From Mesaphorura yosii (taxonomy: Eukaryota > Arthropoda > Collembola > Poduromorpha > Tullbergiidae), in the NCBI GenBank assembly GCA_009869945.1, contig WIXG01000019.1, forward strand, positions 124,001-188,000: a stretch of 64,000 nt of DNA, read 5' to 3'. The position numbers were made by a program, and so were the translations under genes. The notes beneath the pieces were generated by a model that worked only from the letters and a program-made list of their open reading frames with translations, was not told the DNA's origin and did no database searches. How positions within the stretch are numbered: position 1 is the stretch's first letter; every line of letters begins with the position of its first letter. Shown here in pieces: positions 12,659 to 24,000 of the stretch.

Positions 12659-13953
12659 CGTCTATGAAGTCGGTGTCAAGCTGACTTTAAACCTTATTTA
12701 CGGAACTGGTGAACTGTCGCTAGTTTAAGATATGTGAGTCTCGAATGCATTTATAATACAGAATTTGACAGAATAAATACAGGTGATCATCACTTTTTGG
12801 TCGATCTTTGCGTGATTTGTGCGATATTGCAAAATTGCCATTCCAAGCCACCGCACCGCTTAGGGTCATGAGCGAAATATTGACACCCATGAGTTCGTGT
12901 CGTGTCAGATGTCAATAATCAGTGCTCTGATGGGTTGACTGGTGCATAATAAATGCCACTCGCATTTCGCATGTATGTGGGAGAGATTCATTCCATGGCA
13001 TACGCATATTTGTTGCTGCGAACTTTTGTCAGTGATACAAATCTCAGTTTTTTATAAACTAGGCTAGACTGAAATTGAAGTGAGAAGCAAGCTGCCTGAT
13101 GCGTGCTGCTGATGAGGATGTTCAAATGTTCAAGAAACCAAAACCAAACTTATTCCGAGCCTAAGGCCATGTATGTTCTCTGCCGTTCAGCACGCGTGAT
13201 GTTTATACGTACGACACCACGACACGACGCGAGGAACAAGTCCATTAAAAGTTACGTGAATCTGCATTACGTTTACATTGCATTGCGATGCGAGGGCAGA
13301 GCAAAATACAGAACGATCATGCTTTAAGCAGAAGAAGTGAAGTGATTTTTTATGATTTGAGAGCACTCTTCGTTCCATTGCAGGCAAGCAGGGGATTCTC
13401 AAATCTCAGTTCAGCATCAGCAGTCGCTCGTTCGCTGGCAAGTTGCATTTTGTCAGCTTGTTGGAAAATTTTGTAAACATATGCCTTGTTGCGGTGTTTT
13501 AGAGCTTTAACTATAGACATTTAAGTCCAATCGAATGCACAGCAAGTAGGTATTCTCTGGAATACAGCCGAGTGAAAGTCGCGCCAGGATTTCGACCCTT
13601 CCAAACAATTGTTTCAGGAGAAATTGGAAATTTCGTACTCGCTCACGCCTACGCACTTCTTCTGCTCTGATTCCAATGGGAAATCGTAAACAGTGACTAA
13701 TTCAATACCCGAAAGGTGCTAAGTGTGTTAATTGTGCTAAACTCCAAGCACTACTCTTTGGTATTGATTTCACTTATCCTGATCTCAGTTCACTTGAGTT
13801 CAGTTCATGCGTGTTGCTGTTGCGTGTTTGGGAAGTTGAGACTCGAGACTTCATTTCGTCCGACATGCGCTCCTGACCTTTTTGCCTTGTGTAAAATTGT
13901 GCCTTGCATTTTCTGCAAAGTTTTTGAGTGACGGTTTTTCGACGGATGAGAAG
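12659..13953. other. intergenic, upstream of the MARVEL-like array
   Basis: Contains the IARS2 3' UTR and then about 1.1 kb leading to M1. Short ORFs on both strands have no recognisable similarity. No repeat or RNA gene was recognised. Confidence 0.5.
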
Positions 13954-15389
13954 ATGATGACGGACCAGAGCCATTCCGGGCCGCCGGGGCAGAGAGCAGG
14001 CAATGAGTCGTCCAGATCTCCGCAGAATCTGTCCACGACAAGGACCACCACGGCGACGACGACGGGCACTTCGCCAGGCGCGTCGCTGGATTGGATCAAA
14101 CTTGATTTTCTGTATTTCAGAACCGTGCCAGGCATTCTGAAGCTCATTCAGTGGGTAAGCGCCAAGCTTCAATCAACTCGCGACTCACTACTTATACGCA
14201 TTTCGCCCGACGACACGAATTAAAGTTAATTGAATTAAACTGCTGCTGGTTGGCGTTGGCCTGACTTGACTTTAAATCAGGCCGGAATCAGCCATTCAGC
14301 TTGTCTTAAACTTTTCTTCGAGTCAAGCCAAGCAGCACCATTCTTCATTTTCATAGCGCAGCAGCCAAATTACAGCCATTTGCCCTTTTATTTCCTCGCC
14401 CTGTGCTGCGTTCATTTCAGTTGTCATTTGTCATGTCATGCGAGGCAGTCAAGCTCAGAGAATTTCAGAACAGGAACGAGAAGCCGAGTCGAATACGGCG
14501 AGTGCATTGACTTGACAGCGACGGCTTTTCGCCCAAATACCAAATGCTAAATGCGTTTCCTTCTTTACAGAAAGGAAGCACTCAAGGCTTGGCTGGCTTG
14601 ATGCTTGAGTCTATTAACTGCTCAACTCATTTGCCCTTGAAATCTGAATTTCAAATAACGACATGACTGAACTCCAAATCCAAACTGAAAGCAATGCTGA
14701 GTATTTTGTTCGCTATGAGAAAAAGCTGTCACTGGAAGCCAATTAGCAATGAATGAGGGCCGATCTTTTCACATGTTATTTGTGCCCCTGCGCTTGTGTC
14801 TTTTGGTAATGACAATTGTGGCTTGACTCGACTCTGTATTTCATTTCAGATTTTTGGAATCCTGTGCATGGCCCTTGGTTCACGTGCGTTCTACGGCGGC
14901 CAGCACTTTTTTCTCTTCGTGGTAGTGCTGACGTTCATTCTCACGTTCATGTGGATCTGCATTTACTTCTTCTCCATTCGAGAAGGGCTCCAGCTTCCCA
15001 TCCCGTGGATTATTCTCGTAAGAGAGATGCGCATGCGAATGCGTTTTGAGACTTCAGGTCGTTCAGGTGCACTTTGTTTCAATGAAATGATGACTGCCGT
15101 CGTTTCAGGAATTTTATTACACTGCCGGAGCCACGCTGCTGTATTTCATTGCCATGATTGTCCAGTTCGTGACTCCCGGAGGAGGCTCATTTGTGGCGAG
15201 CGCGGTAAAAGGCCATTAAATGTCGATTCTTAAATACGTTTGGCGTTTCTTCTAAAGAATGAATTACTACTTTAACGGTTGCAGGTGTTCGGCCTCTTCA
15301 ACACGGTTGCGTACGGAGCCGGAGCCTTCTTCCTGTTTCAGGAGTGGAAGCAGAATTCCGGAACGTCCCAAGCTCCAAATGTCCCGTAA
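13954..15389 (+). CDS. MARVEL-like four-helix membrane protein, array copy 1 (M1)
   Basis: Predicted tetraspan protein of 189 residues. Exons 13954-14154, 14850-15017, 15109-15204, 15285-15389, every intron in phase 0. A hydrophilic N-terminus of about 55 residues, rich in Ser and Thr, leads into YFRTVPGILKLIQW, a phrase typical of the start of MARVEL helix 1 in arthropod CKLF/CMTM-like proteins. Exon 2 carries helix 1 and helix 2 (FFLFVVVLTFILTFMWICIY), exon 3 helix 3 (EFYYTAGATLLYFIAMIVQF), and exon 4 helix 4 (VFGLFNTVAYGAGAFFLF) plus a short polar tail. MARVEL proteins act in membrane apposition and vesicle traffic; the role of this one is unknown. First of six tandem relatives. Intron 1 (about 695 bp) is long for this locus. 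Confidence 0.85.
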
Positions 15390-17418
15390 AATCGACCAAT
15401 GCGAGCTTACTTCTGAACTCGACTCGATAATCTCAACCGAAAGCAATAAGCACAATAAGCAATATATTCCGTGTTTACAATGTGCAAAGCTTCGAAAGAT
15501 CTGAAAAATGTCTACGTTACAATTAGTTACACAAGTTAAAGACAAACACTCGAATTCGCCAATATTTATCGAGTAAATCATGTAAACAAGTACAACTTCG
15601 TCATTGCGATTACAATTGCTTGCCGTTTAATCGTTCTAAGTTTTTGTTTTTACTTTAGCTTTTAATCGCATTAGCCGCCGTTGATTCAGGACTTTCTTAG
15701 CTTTGTCTATGAAATAATTTGTCGCTGCTTAAATAAACAATGAATTGTGTTCTCCAAAGTTTTCGCATTTGATATCTCTAAACAAGTCCGGTCGCCAATT
15801 CTGTCTTTGCCTGACTCATGGCTCGGCTCGTCATACTCGTCAATTGTCAATTCCTTCAATGCCAAGCTAAAGAAACACGACGAACATTAAACGCTGCATT
15901 AACAACATGCGACCATTTACGATTTACTGCTAAAATGTGCTTTACGAGCAGCAAAAAAAAATGTTTACTTAACAAGTGAAAATGCGAAATTTAGGATTCT
16001 TCTCACAAAGGTTGTGACTCATCCGTCTGCTCTTACAGAAGTGACAAGACAAGTGTGAGTCAGCCAATTATTCCAGCCTCGTATCGGCCGGACTGGGATA
16101 AGAAAATGTCTTCAATTTGACATGCCATTGATACGTCAGTCAATCAGCAAAACAGCAAAACGGCAAATCGGCAAATCGGCATTTTGCACTTGTCAAGTCG
16201 TTTCTTCAAAAATTAAATATTTAGAAGCAAACGCTTGAGATAATGAACCATTCTTGCATAATTGCATAATCGCATCGCAATCGGTACGCTGCTATCGCAA
16301 GACGCTTCTCCGCCTGCCTGCCTGCACCACCCACGCCACAATGACCAGTATTTCAGGTACCACAACCGAATGTACGCTATAATCATGCTAATGCTAATGC
16401 TAATGCCAATGCTAATGTTGATATTAATTAAGAAGTGCATGATACATTTGCTGTGGTTAAACAGTGCTACATAAAAGAGTAAAAGTGAGACAAGTCAAGT
16501 CAAGCCAAGCCAAGCCCTCTGACTCTCGGGATTAATTTGGTCATAGAATTATTACGTTTCTTCTTTCTATTTCTGCGTGGTCCTTCTTCGACTGTTCAGA
16601 CACAGTTCGTTCACGTTCACGTGTGCGTCTTATTCCTAATTCATTTTCTGTTGTATTGCATTACACTGAGGTTTGTGGGCGTATTTCATTATTGACGATC
16701 ACAATAATTGCACAAGGCAAAGCTCGTTAAATTCTACGCCCGCCCGCCTGAGTCCCACTCAGCACTCATGCGGCACCGTAATTTAGTAATTTCTCGTCAT
16801 TCATTGTCAAGCGTACTTTCAATTTTCATTTCGCGTCCGTTGTAAAATTGAGTCGTCAATTGTGCGTCATACGTCGCACCTCGTATTGTTGATTGTTGTG
16901 CTTCTGTCGTCGCAAAAACTGTACAACGCTCAAAGTACGATTGAATATTACATATTTTAATACAGTGACAGAAAAACCAGCATTATTAAATATTAATGCG
17001 TGCAACCTTTTTTCACGTATTAAACCGTGCGTTAGTGTATTGACAGGCTTGTCTCGTCACGTCGCTTGTTATTTGTCGAATCGATATTGTTGTGATTGTG
17101 AATTGTACCAGTCTCCAGTCTGCATTCGTTAATCGCCAGCCATCACTAGCGAATTGACCTACAGGATTCAAATACAGAACAGAAGTTCCATGCGTGCTAG
17201 TGTGAATGTGAAGTGAAAAATATCAAGGCCATTCCCAATATAAATTTCCAGGCATCAGCGTCAAGCTGAGAGCAGCACTTGCAGCATTTCACATTTGTTG
17301 AGATTTTCGTCATACATTGGCCTGCCTTTTCGCAATTCGCAGGCGGAACTCGCAACTTAACAAAAGACTTCATAGCAGAGATTTTACCTCCTCGTTCTTT
17401 CGTAATTCGGCACATAAA
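15390..17418. other. intergenic with short tandem repeats
   Basis: About 2 kb between M1 and M2. It holds the M1 3' UTR (AATAAA near 15732), an A-run near 15952, imperfect CGGCAAAT/CAGCAAAA repeats near 16146-16185, an ATGCTA hexamer run near 16385-16418 and CAAGT/CAAGC pentamers near 16493-16516. I see no convincing gene. Confidence 0.55.
16385..16418. repeat. ATGCTA hexamer microsatellite
   Basis: About five to six copies of the hexamer ATGCTA in a row, with one substitution. It lies between M1 and M2 with no visible coding role. Confidence 0.75.
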
Positions 17419-18257
17419 ATGGTGATTTTGTTGGTGGTCGACGACTCCGGCGCAGGATTGGGGAACGGGAGCTACCAGAACACGCATGGTTCCTACCAAA
17501 ATTCGCAGCAAAGTCACAGCAACAGCCACAGTATGACGACGACCAAGCGCCTTCCGATCCACATTGACCTGTCCTACTTCAAATCTCTGCCTGGAGCCCT
17601 GAAATTACTGCAATTTGTAAGTTGTCTTGAATTTCATTATTTTTATGCTCCCTGATGCCTGATTTCTTTCGCAGATTTTGATTCTCATTATCAAAATTCT
17701 TCCGCGTCCTCCCTACTTGGACTTTATCGTTGAACTGACTTTCATTCTCACCTCGCTGTGGATTTGGGTGTACGTGTTTTCATTGCACCAGAGGTATTCA
17801 ATTCATCCGAGTTGGATTGATTTGGTGGGTCCCGTGCAGTCACAATCACAACAGCTTTCATTCTTGTCTTACGCCATGCCACTTTGCTAATCATCTTCGA
17901 ATTGCCAGGAATTCTTCTACGTTGTCGGTGCCACGTTCTGGTATCTGGTCATGACAATAATCACCTTCGCCGATGTCTCCTTCTATGTTCGAGCAGCTGT
18001 AAGTGCCCTGCCCGGTCACTAGTCACTGTGTGCGGATCAGTAGCTTTTTTAATTAATCATTTTCTCTTAATTATTATTGTGGTTAGATTTTCGGGCTATT
18101 CACTTCCGTCGCCTTCGGAGCTTCCACATTCCTCCTGTTCAAGGATTGGCAGGAGCTTCGCCAGAACAGAGTCACGGCCACAAACAATCAGCATCAGCCA
18201 CCAACCGCCAATCTCGGCCCACCGAACAATGCGGCGGGTGGCGGCGGATACATCTAA
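17419..18257 (+). CDS. MARVEL-like four-helix membrane protein, array copy 2 (M2)
   Basis: Predicted tetraspan protein of 202 residues. Exons 17419-17616, 17675-17824, 17909-17998, 18087-18257, all introns phase 0 at the same places as M1. The N-terminus is low-complexity with repeated SYQN and Ser/His-rich stretches, followed by YFKSLPGALKLLQF. Helix 2 (FIVELTFILTSLWIWVYVF), helix 3 (EFFYVVGATFWYLVMTIITF) and helix 4 (IFGLFTSVAFGASTFLLF) align with M1. The C-terminal tail is the longest of the array, Asn/Gln/Pro-rich and ending in Gly-rich GGGGYI. AATAAA at 18285-18290. The intron 2 donor is GTGGGT. Family assignment is solid; function is unknown. Confidence 0.84.
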
Positions 18258-19286
18258 GAATCATACGCAATGCGCCTGGACTTCAATAAACTCTACTCTT
18301 CTCGCCGCCCATAATCGACGGCCGCAGCCAACAATACTTTTAATCATTTTCACGGAGCACTTCGTACTCATTAATAACATAAATGTGTGCCACTGCAATA
18401 TGCGCATGCGACCAATTGCGCGTTTGCGTGCCATAAATATTTACTACTACGTGTTAGAGATTGTGGCGTTTAATCATTCAGAACTCTTACTCTTTACGAT
18501 ATTGGACATGTGTGATCTTGACCTCGCAACTTGAATAAATGAGATTCCAGCTATGAAATCACACTTTCATTTAGCCTGACCAATCTCCATTGGTTACTTG
18601 AATCTTGAATAAGACCCGAATTTGCTTGAGCTACGTACAAACATGCACTGACTGATAAATTTCCTGAAAAGGCATGAATCCATGAATGGCATGAATCCAT
18701 TCGTGAACTGTATAAATAGACAATGATCACATAGTGCATTGACGGGATGAGGCAGCCTGAAAGTGGTTGGCTTTACTATCTCCGTTGATTGTTGATCATT
18801 AGTAGTATTTGACTTGTATTGCGCAGATTGCAGATTGCATGAACCGCAAAGTGGATTGAAGCACAGACGCTGCCGTCTATGCTCATAGTTGGTACACCAA
18901 CTCCTTTATTTACAGTTTTTTGTGTTCAAAGGAACTGACTCATCCTCAAATCAAAGCTCGCAAGCAAGCGAAGTTTTCATCTTGAAATTGCTTGTAAAGT
19001 AGCCGGATTGCATTGCAGCTGAATTGACATGACATAAAGGTGATTTAAATTCCTCTGAATAGGAAATTCCGCAAGTTGACAATTGACGTTACAATTTGCA
19101 CAACGATTCGTGAAAGTGCACTGCACGACAGCTTCATAGGGTCAATCAACGTTTTTAATAAATATCTCAGGTAAGTTTCCACAATTAATTGGGTACATCC
19201 GCCGATTGGATTGGAGCCGCTGCATCTAGTTACTACGAAGCAAGGTCCAGCAAGTAATATCAATAATTTTCATGTTTGCAGACAAA
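18258..19286. other. intergenic between M2 and M3
   Basis: Contains the M2 3' UTR and probably the M3 promoter. A TTTGCAG acceptor-like site just before 19282 suggests a 5' UTR intron of M3. No gene seen. Confidence 0.45.
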
Positions 19287-20510
19287 ATGGCAATTATAGT
19301 TCCAGTTGATGGTGGTGGAGAAAACCAGCAGCCTGTGGCCAGAATCAATCTGCAGTACTTCATCACTCCACCCGGAATCTGCAAGCTGGTAGAGTTCATA
19401 GGCGGTGTGATCCTCCTTTTCCTGGGCAAGCACATATTTTTGGCAATCGTCAACTATCTGATCTTCACTCTGACTGGAATTTGGATGTGCGTCTATCTGT
19501 TCTCATTAAAACAACGCTACGCCATTTCTCCGCCATGGGTAGTTGTGGTAAGACTTAAACACTCGTTAATAGGAACTTTGTTGGTATATCTACCAAGAGC
19601 CTGAGATGCTCGGGCTCGCTCTTTACTATCTTTCTCACTGCTCTCCAGGAATTCTACTACACAGCCGGTTGCTTCCTGCTGTACGCACTGGCAACTCTCA
19701 TTGCATTCATCCTTTTCAACTGGGTTGCAGGAGTAAGTATTCCTCCATTGTTACATTTTTACAGAGAAATGATCATATCAGGCCATCTCTTCTTTAAAAT
19801 CACGGAACTATGCGAGCGATCTTGAACGCGTCGTACATTACATGCATTTAATCTGAAACAGTTAAGTTTCCAAGTGGTGCACGCTGCACCACGCACGACG
19901 CTCAATTACCATGATTGTATAGCCTGGACATGAGTGTTCGTATACTTGAAAAACATAAAGAAACACAAAATGGCTTGAAGGGTCGATGGTGCGGTAACCT
20001 CTTTTTTAAAGTGAGGATCGTGACATAATGGGACACACTGCACATTCATTTTCATGGCGTCATTTAATCATTCCATAATAGTAGACAGTAGTATTTTCCC
20101 TTCAATGATGGGTATGTTGGATTTATTTGTGAAATCATGCCAACGTGTGCCTTAGTAAGTCCACTGAAGACTTATTTAGTAAATCACGCGATGGCGATGG
20201 GTTTCCCAACAAATTCCGTATAGCCCATCACTCCAAAATCCCATTCCAATTTCAATCAGGCTTCGATTGTCAACGCGGGCCTCTGCCCGAGATCGTACCC
20301 AGCGGGCTAAAGCCCGCTGCTAGCTTTGCTAGTTATCCTAATGTAATCGGGTTGTGCTAAAAATGAGTACTCTTCCCCAATCTTTGATTTCAAATGAACT
20401 CATTTTCGAAGGTTTTTGCTCTGATCGTCACCATTGCATTCGGCGGCGGGGCCTTCTTCTTGTTCCATGAGTGGCGTGAGTGGAAAAACAATCCGGACAT
20501 CCCAAAATAA
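19287..20510 (+). CDS. MARVEL-like four-helix membrane protein, array copy 3 (M3)
   Basis: Shortest array member, 147 residues, in three exons: 19287-19547, 19649-19732, 20412-20510. An in-frame ATG at 19272 is possible, but a TTTGCAG site at 19275-19281 suggests it may be intronic. The sequence YFITPPGICKLVEFIGG runs uninterrupted through the point where the other copies carry intron 1, so that intron is absent here. Helix 3 (EFYYTAGCFLLYALATLIAF) and helix 4 (VFALIVTIAFGGGAFFLF) are followed by the tail HEWREWKNNPDIPK, which resembles the M1 tail. The last intron (about 680 bp) contains a strong inverted repeat. The N-terminus lacks the Thr-rich stretch of M1, M4 and M5. Confidence 0.82.
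20291..20313. repeat. inverted repeat in M3 intron
   Basis: AGCGGGCT-AA-AGCCCGCT, a perfect 8-bp stem with a 2-nt spacer, followed closely by a second small stem CTAGC-TTT-GCTAG. It sits in a locally GC-rich patch within an AT-rich intron. It could be a relic of a small DNA transposon; no coding part or target duplication was identified. Confidence 0.5.
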
Positions 20511-21746
20511 ATGAAGAAACTAGAAGCACAGGATCTTGTACATTACGCGCGTTAGTTGCCAGTTACTGATTATTAAACCAACTATTGATTAGACACATTC
20601 TGTCTCCATTGTTAATTATCTTCTGCGTTTGGTTTATGTTTACTTATTTATTGTTTATTGTTTTGTACTGACGAGTTACTTTATCATTAAACTATACTTT
20701 TGGTTTACCATTTGTTATTTTGAGGTTGTATTCTAAAAATAACAATAAATACCTTTTATTGATGTCGTATCATTTTTGTAATCGTTCAGTTTGCCGTTTG
20801 CGTGCATGGAATCTGTTTAGATCAATGGTCTCAAGTGTTACCGAATGTTTACGTGATAATTCCAAATTGCACTTGAGAACTCAAGCCAAACACGCGCAAG
20901 CGACGGTCCCATTGATTTCCTTTCGCCGTGGACTCCTTCTGATTATTCCGTAATTTGGTTATTACTTTGATCGATACTCCATTGATTTCGATTTCGATGC
21001 ATGTTCATCCGTTTGGCATTGCCTGACGCCTTCTGTCACCAGCCAGCTGCCAGACCGCAAGTCAGTTCAGTCTACATATAGTTATGTGCACAGGCAGCGT
21101 GGCAGCGTAGTATAATTCGATTTGCTTGAGAGATGAGAGGCTCTAAAATTGCCCAGAGGCTTGAAAGTTTAATTTTGTATGCCTTCAGTTGATTTTGACT
21201 CTCTTGGTTTCCTTTTCGTAAAGTAATTGTGCAAGGGTTCTGGGGTTACTACATTTTCCCGGTGTCCTTTCCTTGATCTTTTAAGTCCTTCGAACTCTGC
21301 ACTGGACGAAGGGCATGGACAATCAGATTAGAAGTTAAACAGTGTTGTTAGATCTGCCAGTTGTATTAAGTTGTTCGGGAAATTCATTTACGATCACACG
21401 TCGCCGCTCGTGGAACAAGAATTGGGTGAGAAATTAACGCCTTATCTTTCGCTGCGCAATGCTGTTAATTATTCATTGCTGCTACTAATTATTTTCCCTC
21501 ACCTGTATTTGGGGACACCATTTTATCTTTGCTCCACGAGCGTCATGCTTGTGGGCAGTCTCATTTCCGTCAAAATTGTATATGAAAATATTGATAATAT
21601 TATTGGTTATTAATATTATGATAAAATATTTACTTCGCATGTTCCACAGAAAACGTTATAGTTTGGATCAGCAGTGAGACAAGCAGAACTCAAAGCCCTT
21701 GAACTATCTCATCTTGGCTTGAATCTCATCATCTGGCAAAACGAAA
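20511..21746. other. intergenic between M3 and M4
   Basis: About 1.2 kb. An 80-codon ORF at 21371-21613 on + contains a hydrophobic stretch (YSLLLLIIFPHLYL) but lacks an ATG at its start and the family motif; it may be a decayed relative or chance. Nothing else stands out. Confidence 0.4.
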
Positions 21747-22610
21747 ATGCAAGGAGTAAAAGTTGAAACCCGAACCACGACCACGACGACTAGCACAACA
21801 GTCGGCAGTGGATCTGGCTCGTTCGTGAATCTAAATTACTTCAAGACACTGCCCGGAATACTGAAGTTTCTTCAAGTGGTAAGTTGTACACCAGCGTTCA
21901 TCTGAGCGTTCGTGCCTCTAAATTTCATGTATTTGCCAATTGCACAGATTAACGACTTTGAGGACTACAGTACATATCGCTTCAGTACAGTCTACCTTTA
22001 ACTTTTCATTTGATTTCGTAACGTATCGTGAACGTAGTTATTGGCTTTGGTTTACGCTCGGCTCTTTCCAAGTCATGATTTTATTTTTGCAGCTGTTTGG
22101 AGTTGTTTCTGTAGCACTGGCCTCAGATTCCATCTTCGCAGTTACCGACTTTTTCCTGTTTGTGTGTTGGACCGCCTTGATACTGACAATTGCATGGATC
22201 GTCGTCATCTTTTTCAGGGTCAATGAAAAGTATGCATTCCGATTCACGTGGGTTCAGATCGTAAGCGAAAATGTGATCCAATATGAGACGAATTCTTCAA
22301 GATAGTGCATGTCTAATCAATTTTCTTGCTCTTATCAGGAGCTTTGGTGCACCATCGGTGTGCTCTTGTTTGTTTTCCTGGTGATGATCCTGCAATTCAC
22401 CAAGATGTCAGGATACCGCGCAGGAAGCGGCAATACTTACGTCGAGCGCCACACTGCCGCAGCTGTTTGTACACCAATTTTTTTAATCAGCCTCATCGTT
22501 AGCATACTTATTGACCAAATTGATGTGCAATTTTTTAGGTATTCGCCCTCTTCAACACGGTCGCCTACGCCGTCGGTGTTTTTCTACTGTTTATGCACAC
22601 CCGGAATTGA
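21747..22610 (+). CDS. MARVEL-like four-helix membrane protein, array copy 4 (M4)
   Basis: Predicted tetraspan protein of 165 residues. Exons 21747-21878, 22093-22260, 22339-22464, 22539-22610, all phase 0. A Thr-rich N-terminus (RTTTTTTSTT) leads to YFKTLPGILKFLQV. Helix 2 (FFLFVCWTALILTIAWIVVIF), helix 3 (ELWCTIGVLLFVFLVMIL) and helix 4 (VFALFNTVAYAVGVFLLF) follow; the tail is very short (MHTRN). The first 72 bp of intron 1 are almost identical to the whole of intron 1 of M5 and bring an internal acceptor (TTGCACAG) ahead of the one I chose at 22092. Using the internal site would reach a stop within about 20 codons. The intron 3 donor is a weak GTTTGT. Confidence 0.82.
21871..21950 (+). repeat. 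80-bp tract shared with M5 (copy in M4)
   Basis: Matches 24101-24180 at 78 of 80 positions with no gaps. It covers the last 8 exon bases, a complete intron-like segment with donor and acceptor, and three bases after the acceptor. The two differences are exonic G/A at tract position 6 and one intronic G/C. Confidence 0.95.
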
Positions 22611-24000
22611 GGAAATCTCTTCCAGTATCCAGTATTTGAACGGGGCCAAGTGCAAACGAACAAATAGGCTAGAGTTTAGATCTTAGATTTTCTTTTAGTT
22701 TCTTTTAAGATTTTAGATTTGTATGATAAACTGATCTCGTCAGTTCTTCATGTCTCATTTTCAAGAAGTGTTCGTATTTTGTGGTTTTGCGATTCAAGGC
22801 CGCGGTCTACTTTGTATTTTGTACGTACATTGACATTACAAATAAAAGAGATATCCAGATAAGCCGAGTAGGGCGATTTTGGGTGTGTCTTTGAGCTGTG
22901 ACCATTTCCTTTGAACATGAACAGTGCGAAAGAGTCAACAGACATGGCATGGATAAAAGTTATAAAGCGGAAGTGGGACCCCAGCCATAGCGTAGCGAAT
23001 TCGTCTGCTAATCTAGTCGCTGGGCTGCTGTGCTTTATGAATGCTTTATGAAGTCCGTGTCTACGTTGGTCTTTCTTGAGCAAAGTGCGAATTTGTATAA
23101 TGCAATGTAATGAACTCATGCTCTCAGTCGTCCACGGTCCGTTGCAAATCGTAATCGTATGAAACCCACCCGTGCTAGCTGTTAGCTTGGGTTTGGATTC
23201 GATCGCCCCACATTCTGCAAGCAAACGGCTTAAGCCCGTAGCGTAGAATGGAATGTTATTACACACGCGAATTTTTTCTGTTTAGATGAGAGATGTGCTC
23301 ATTTCTAAAACTGACTTGCTTCACATGTGTCCTGCAATAAAATTGTTTTGCTTTCGCCTTTCTCCAAAAACAGGACTTTTGTGGTTTAGTTTCAGTGAGT
23401 TCGGATTGGGAGTTGGTTCCTTGTCGTGCCTGAGTGCCGTTTCCATTGTCCGCATCTCATCTTGAGCCGCCCGGAACTGGAATCTGGATTGACTTGCAGT
23501 GCAGCCGACTGATAAGTAGTAGTACACCTTTGACCTTTGCATCCACATTTAAGAAAACTGAAAACGAGTAGCTGACTGCCACTAACAGAAATCTGCAGAA
23601 GCTTTAAGCTCCGTCCTCCGCTCCAGCCGAAGTTATTCAATTTCAAAGGTGAGTCATACTACAAGCGATTCTGGTGTAGTCATCCCATTCGCTTCCGCTT
23701 TAATCTACAGTCTCTCGCTGAATCTGATACGCGGCGCCTGGCTCCGAGAAGAGGCTCTGTCAAATTATTTGTCCTTTCCTACTTTCCTACTTTACTTTAT
23801 CGATTTGCGACAGTTTATGACTTGGCGTATGATAGCAACAGTAACAGCAATATCGAGCCAGCCAGCCAGCTCACTCAATTTCCGTGAGGCAAAAAGCGCG
23901 TGCGAAAGATGAGATAAACGTAAAATAGGAGTGCAAGTTCGTTCAACGCATTTTAATTGCTGCAGATTTGCCAAGAATTGATTTGGAAGACCTGTAAACA
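22611..24000. other. intergenic between M4 and M5
   Basis: About 1.4 kb. ORFs of up to 172 codons on the minus strand (22748-23266) show no family motif and unusual composition, and I treat them as chance. No repeat or RNA gene seen. Confidence 0.45.

Noticed and set aside
21371-21613. Hydrophobic frame before M4 that might be a seventh array member
   Set aside because: No PGIL-like signature, no ATG at the start, and no downstream exons with helices 3 and 4 in the expected spacing.
22748-23266. 172-codon minus-strand frame between M4 and M5
   Set aside because: Composition rich in Ser, His, Thr and Ile without domain pattern; no supporting splice sites or similarity.
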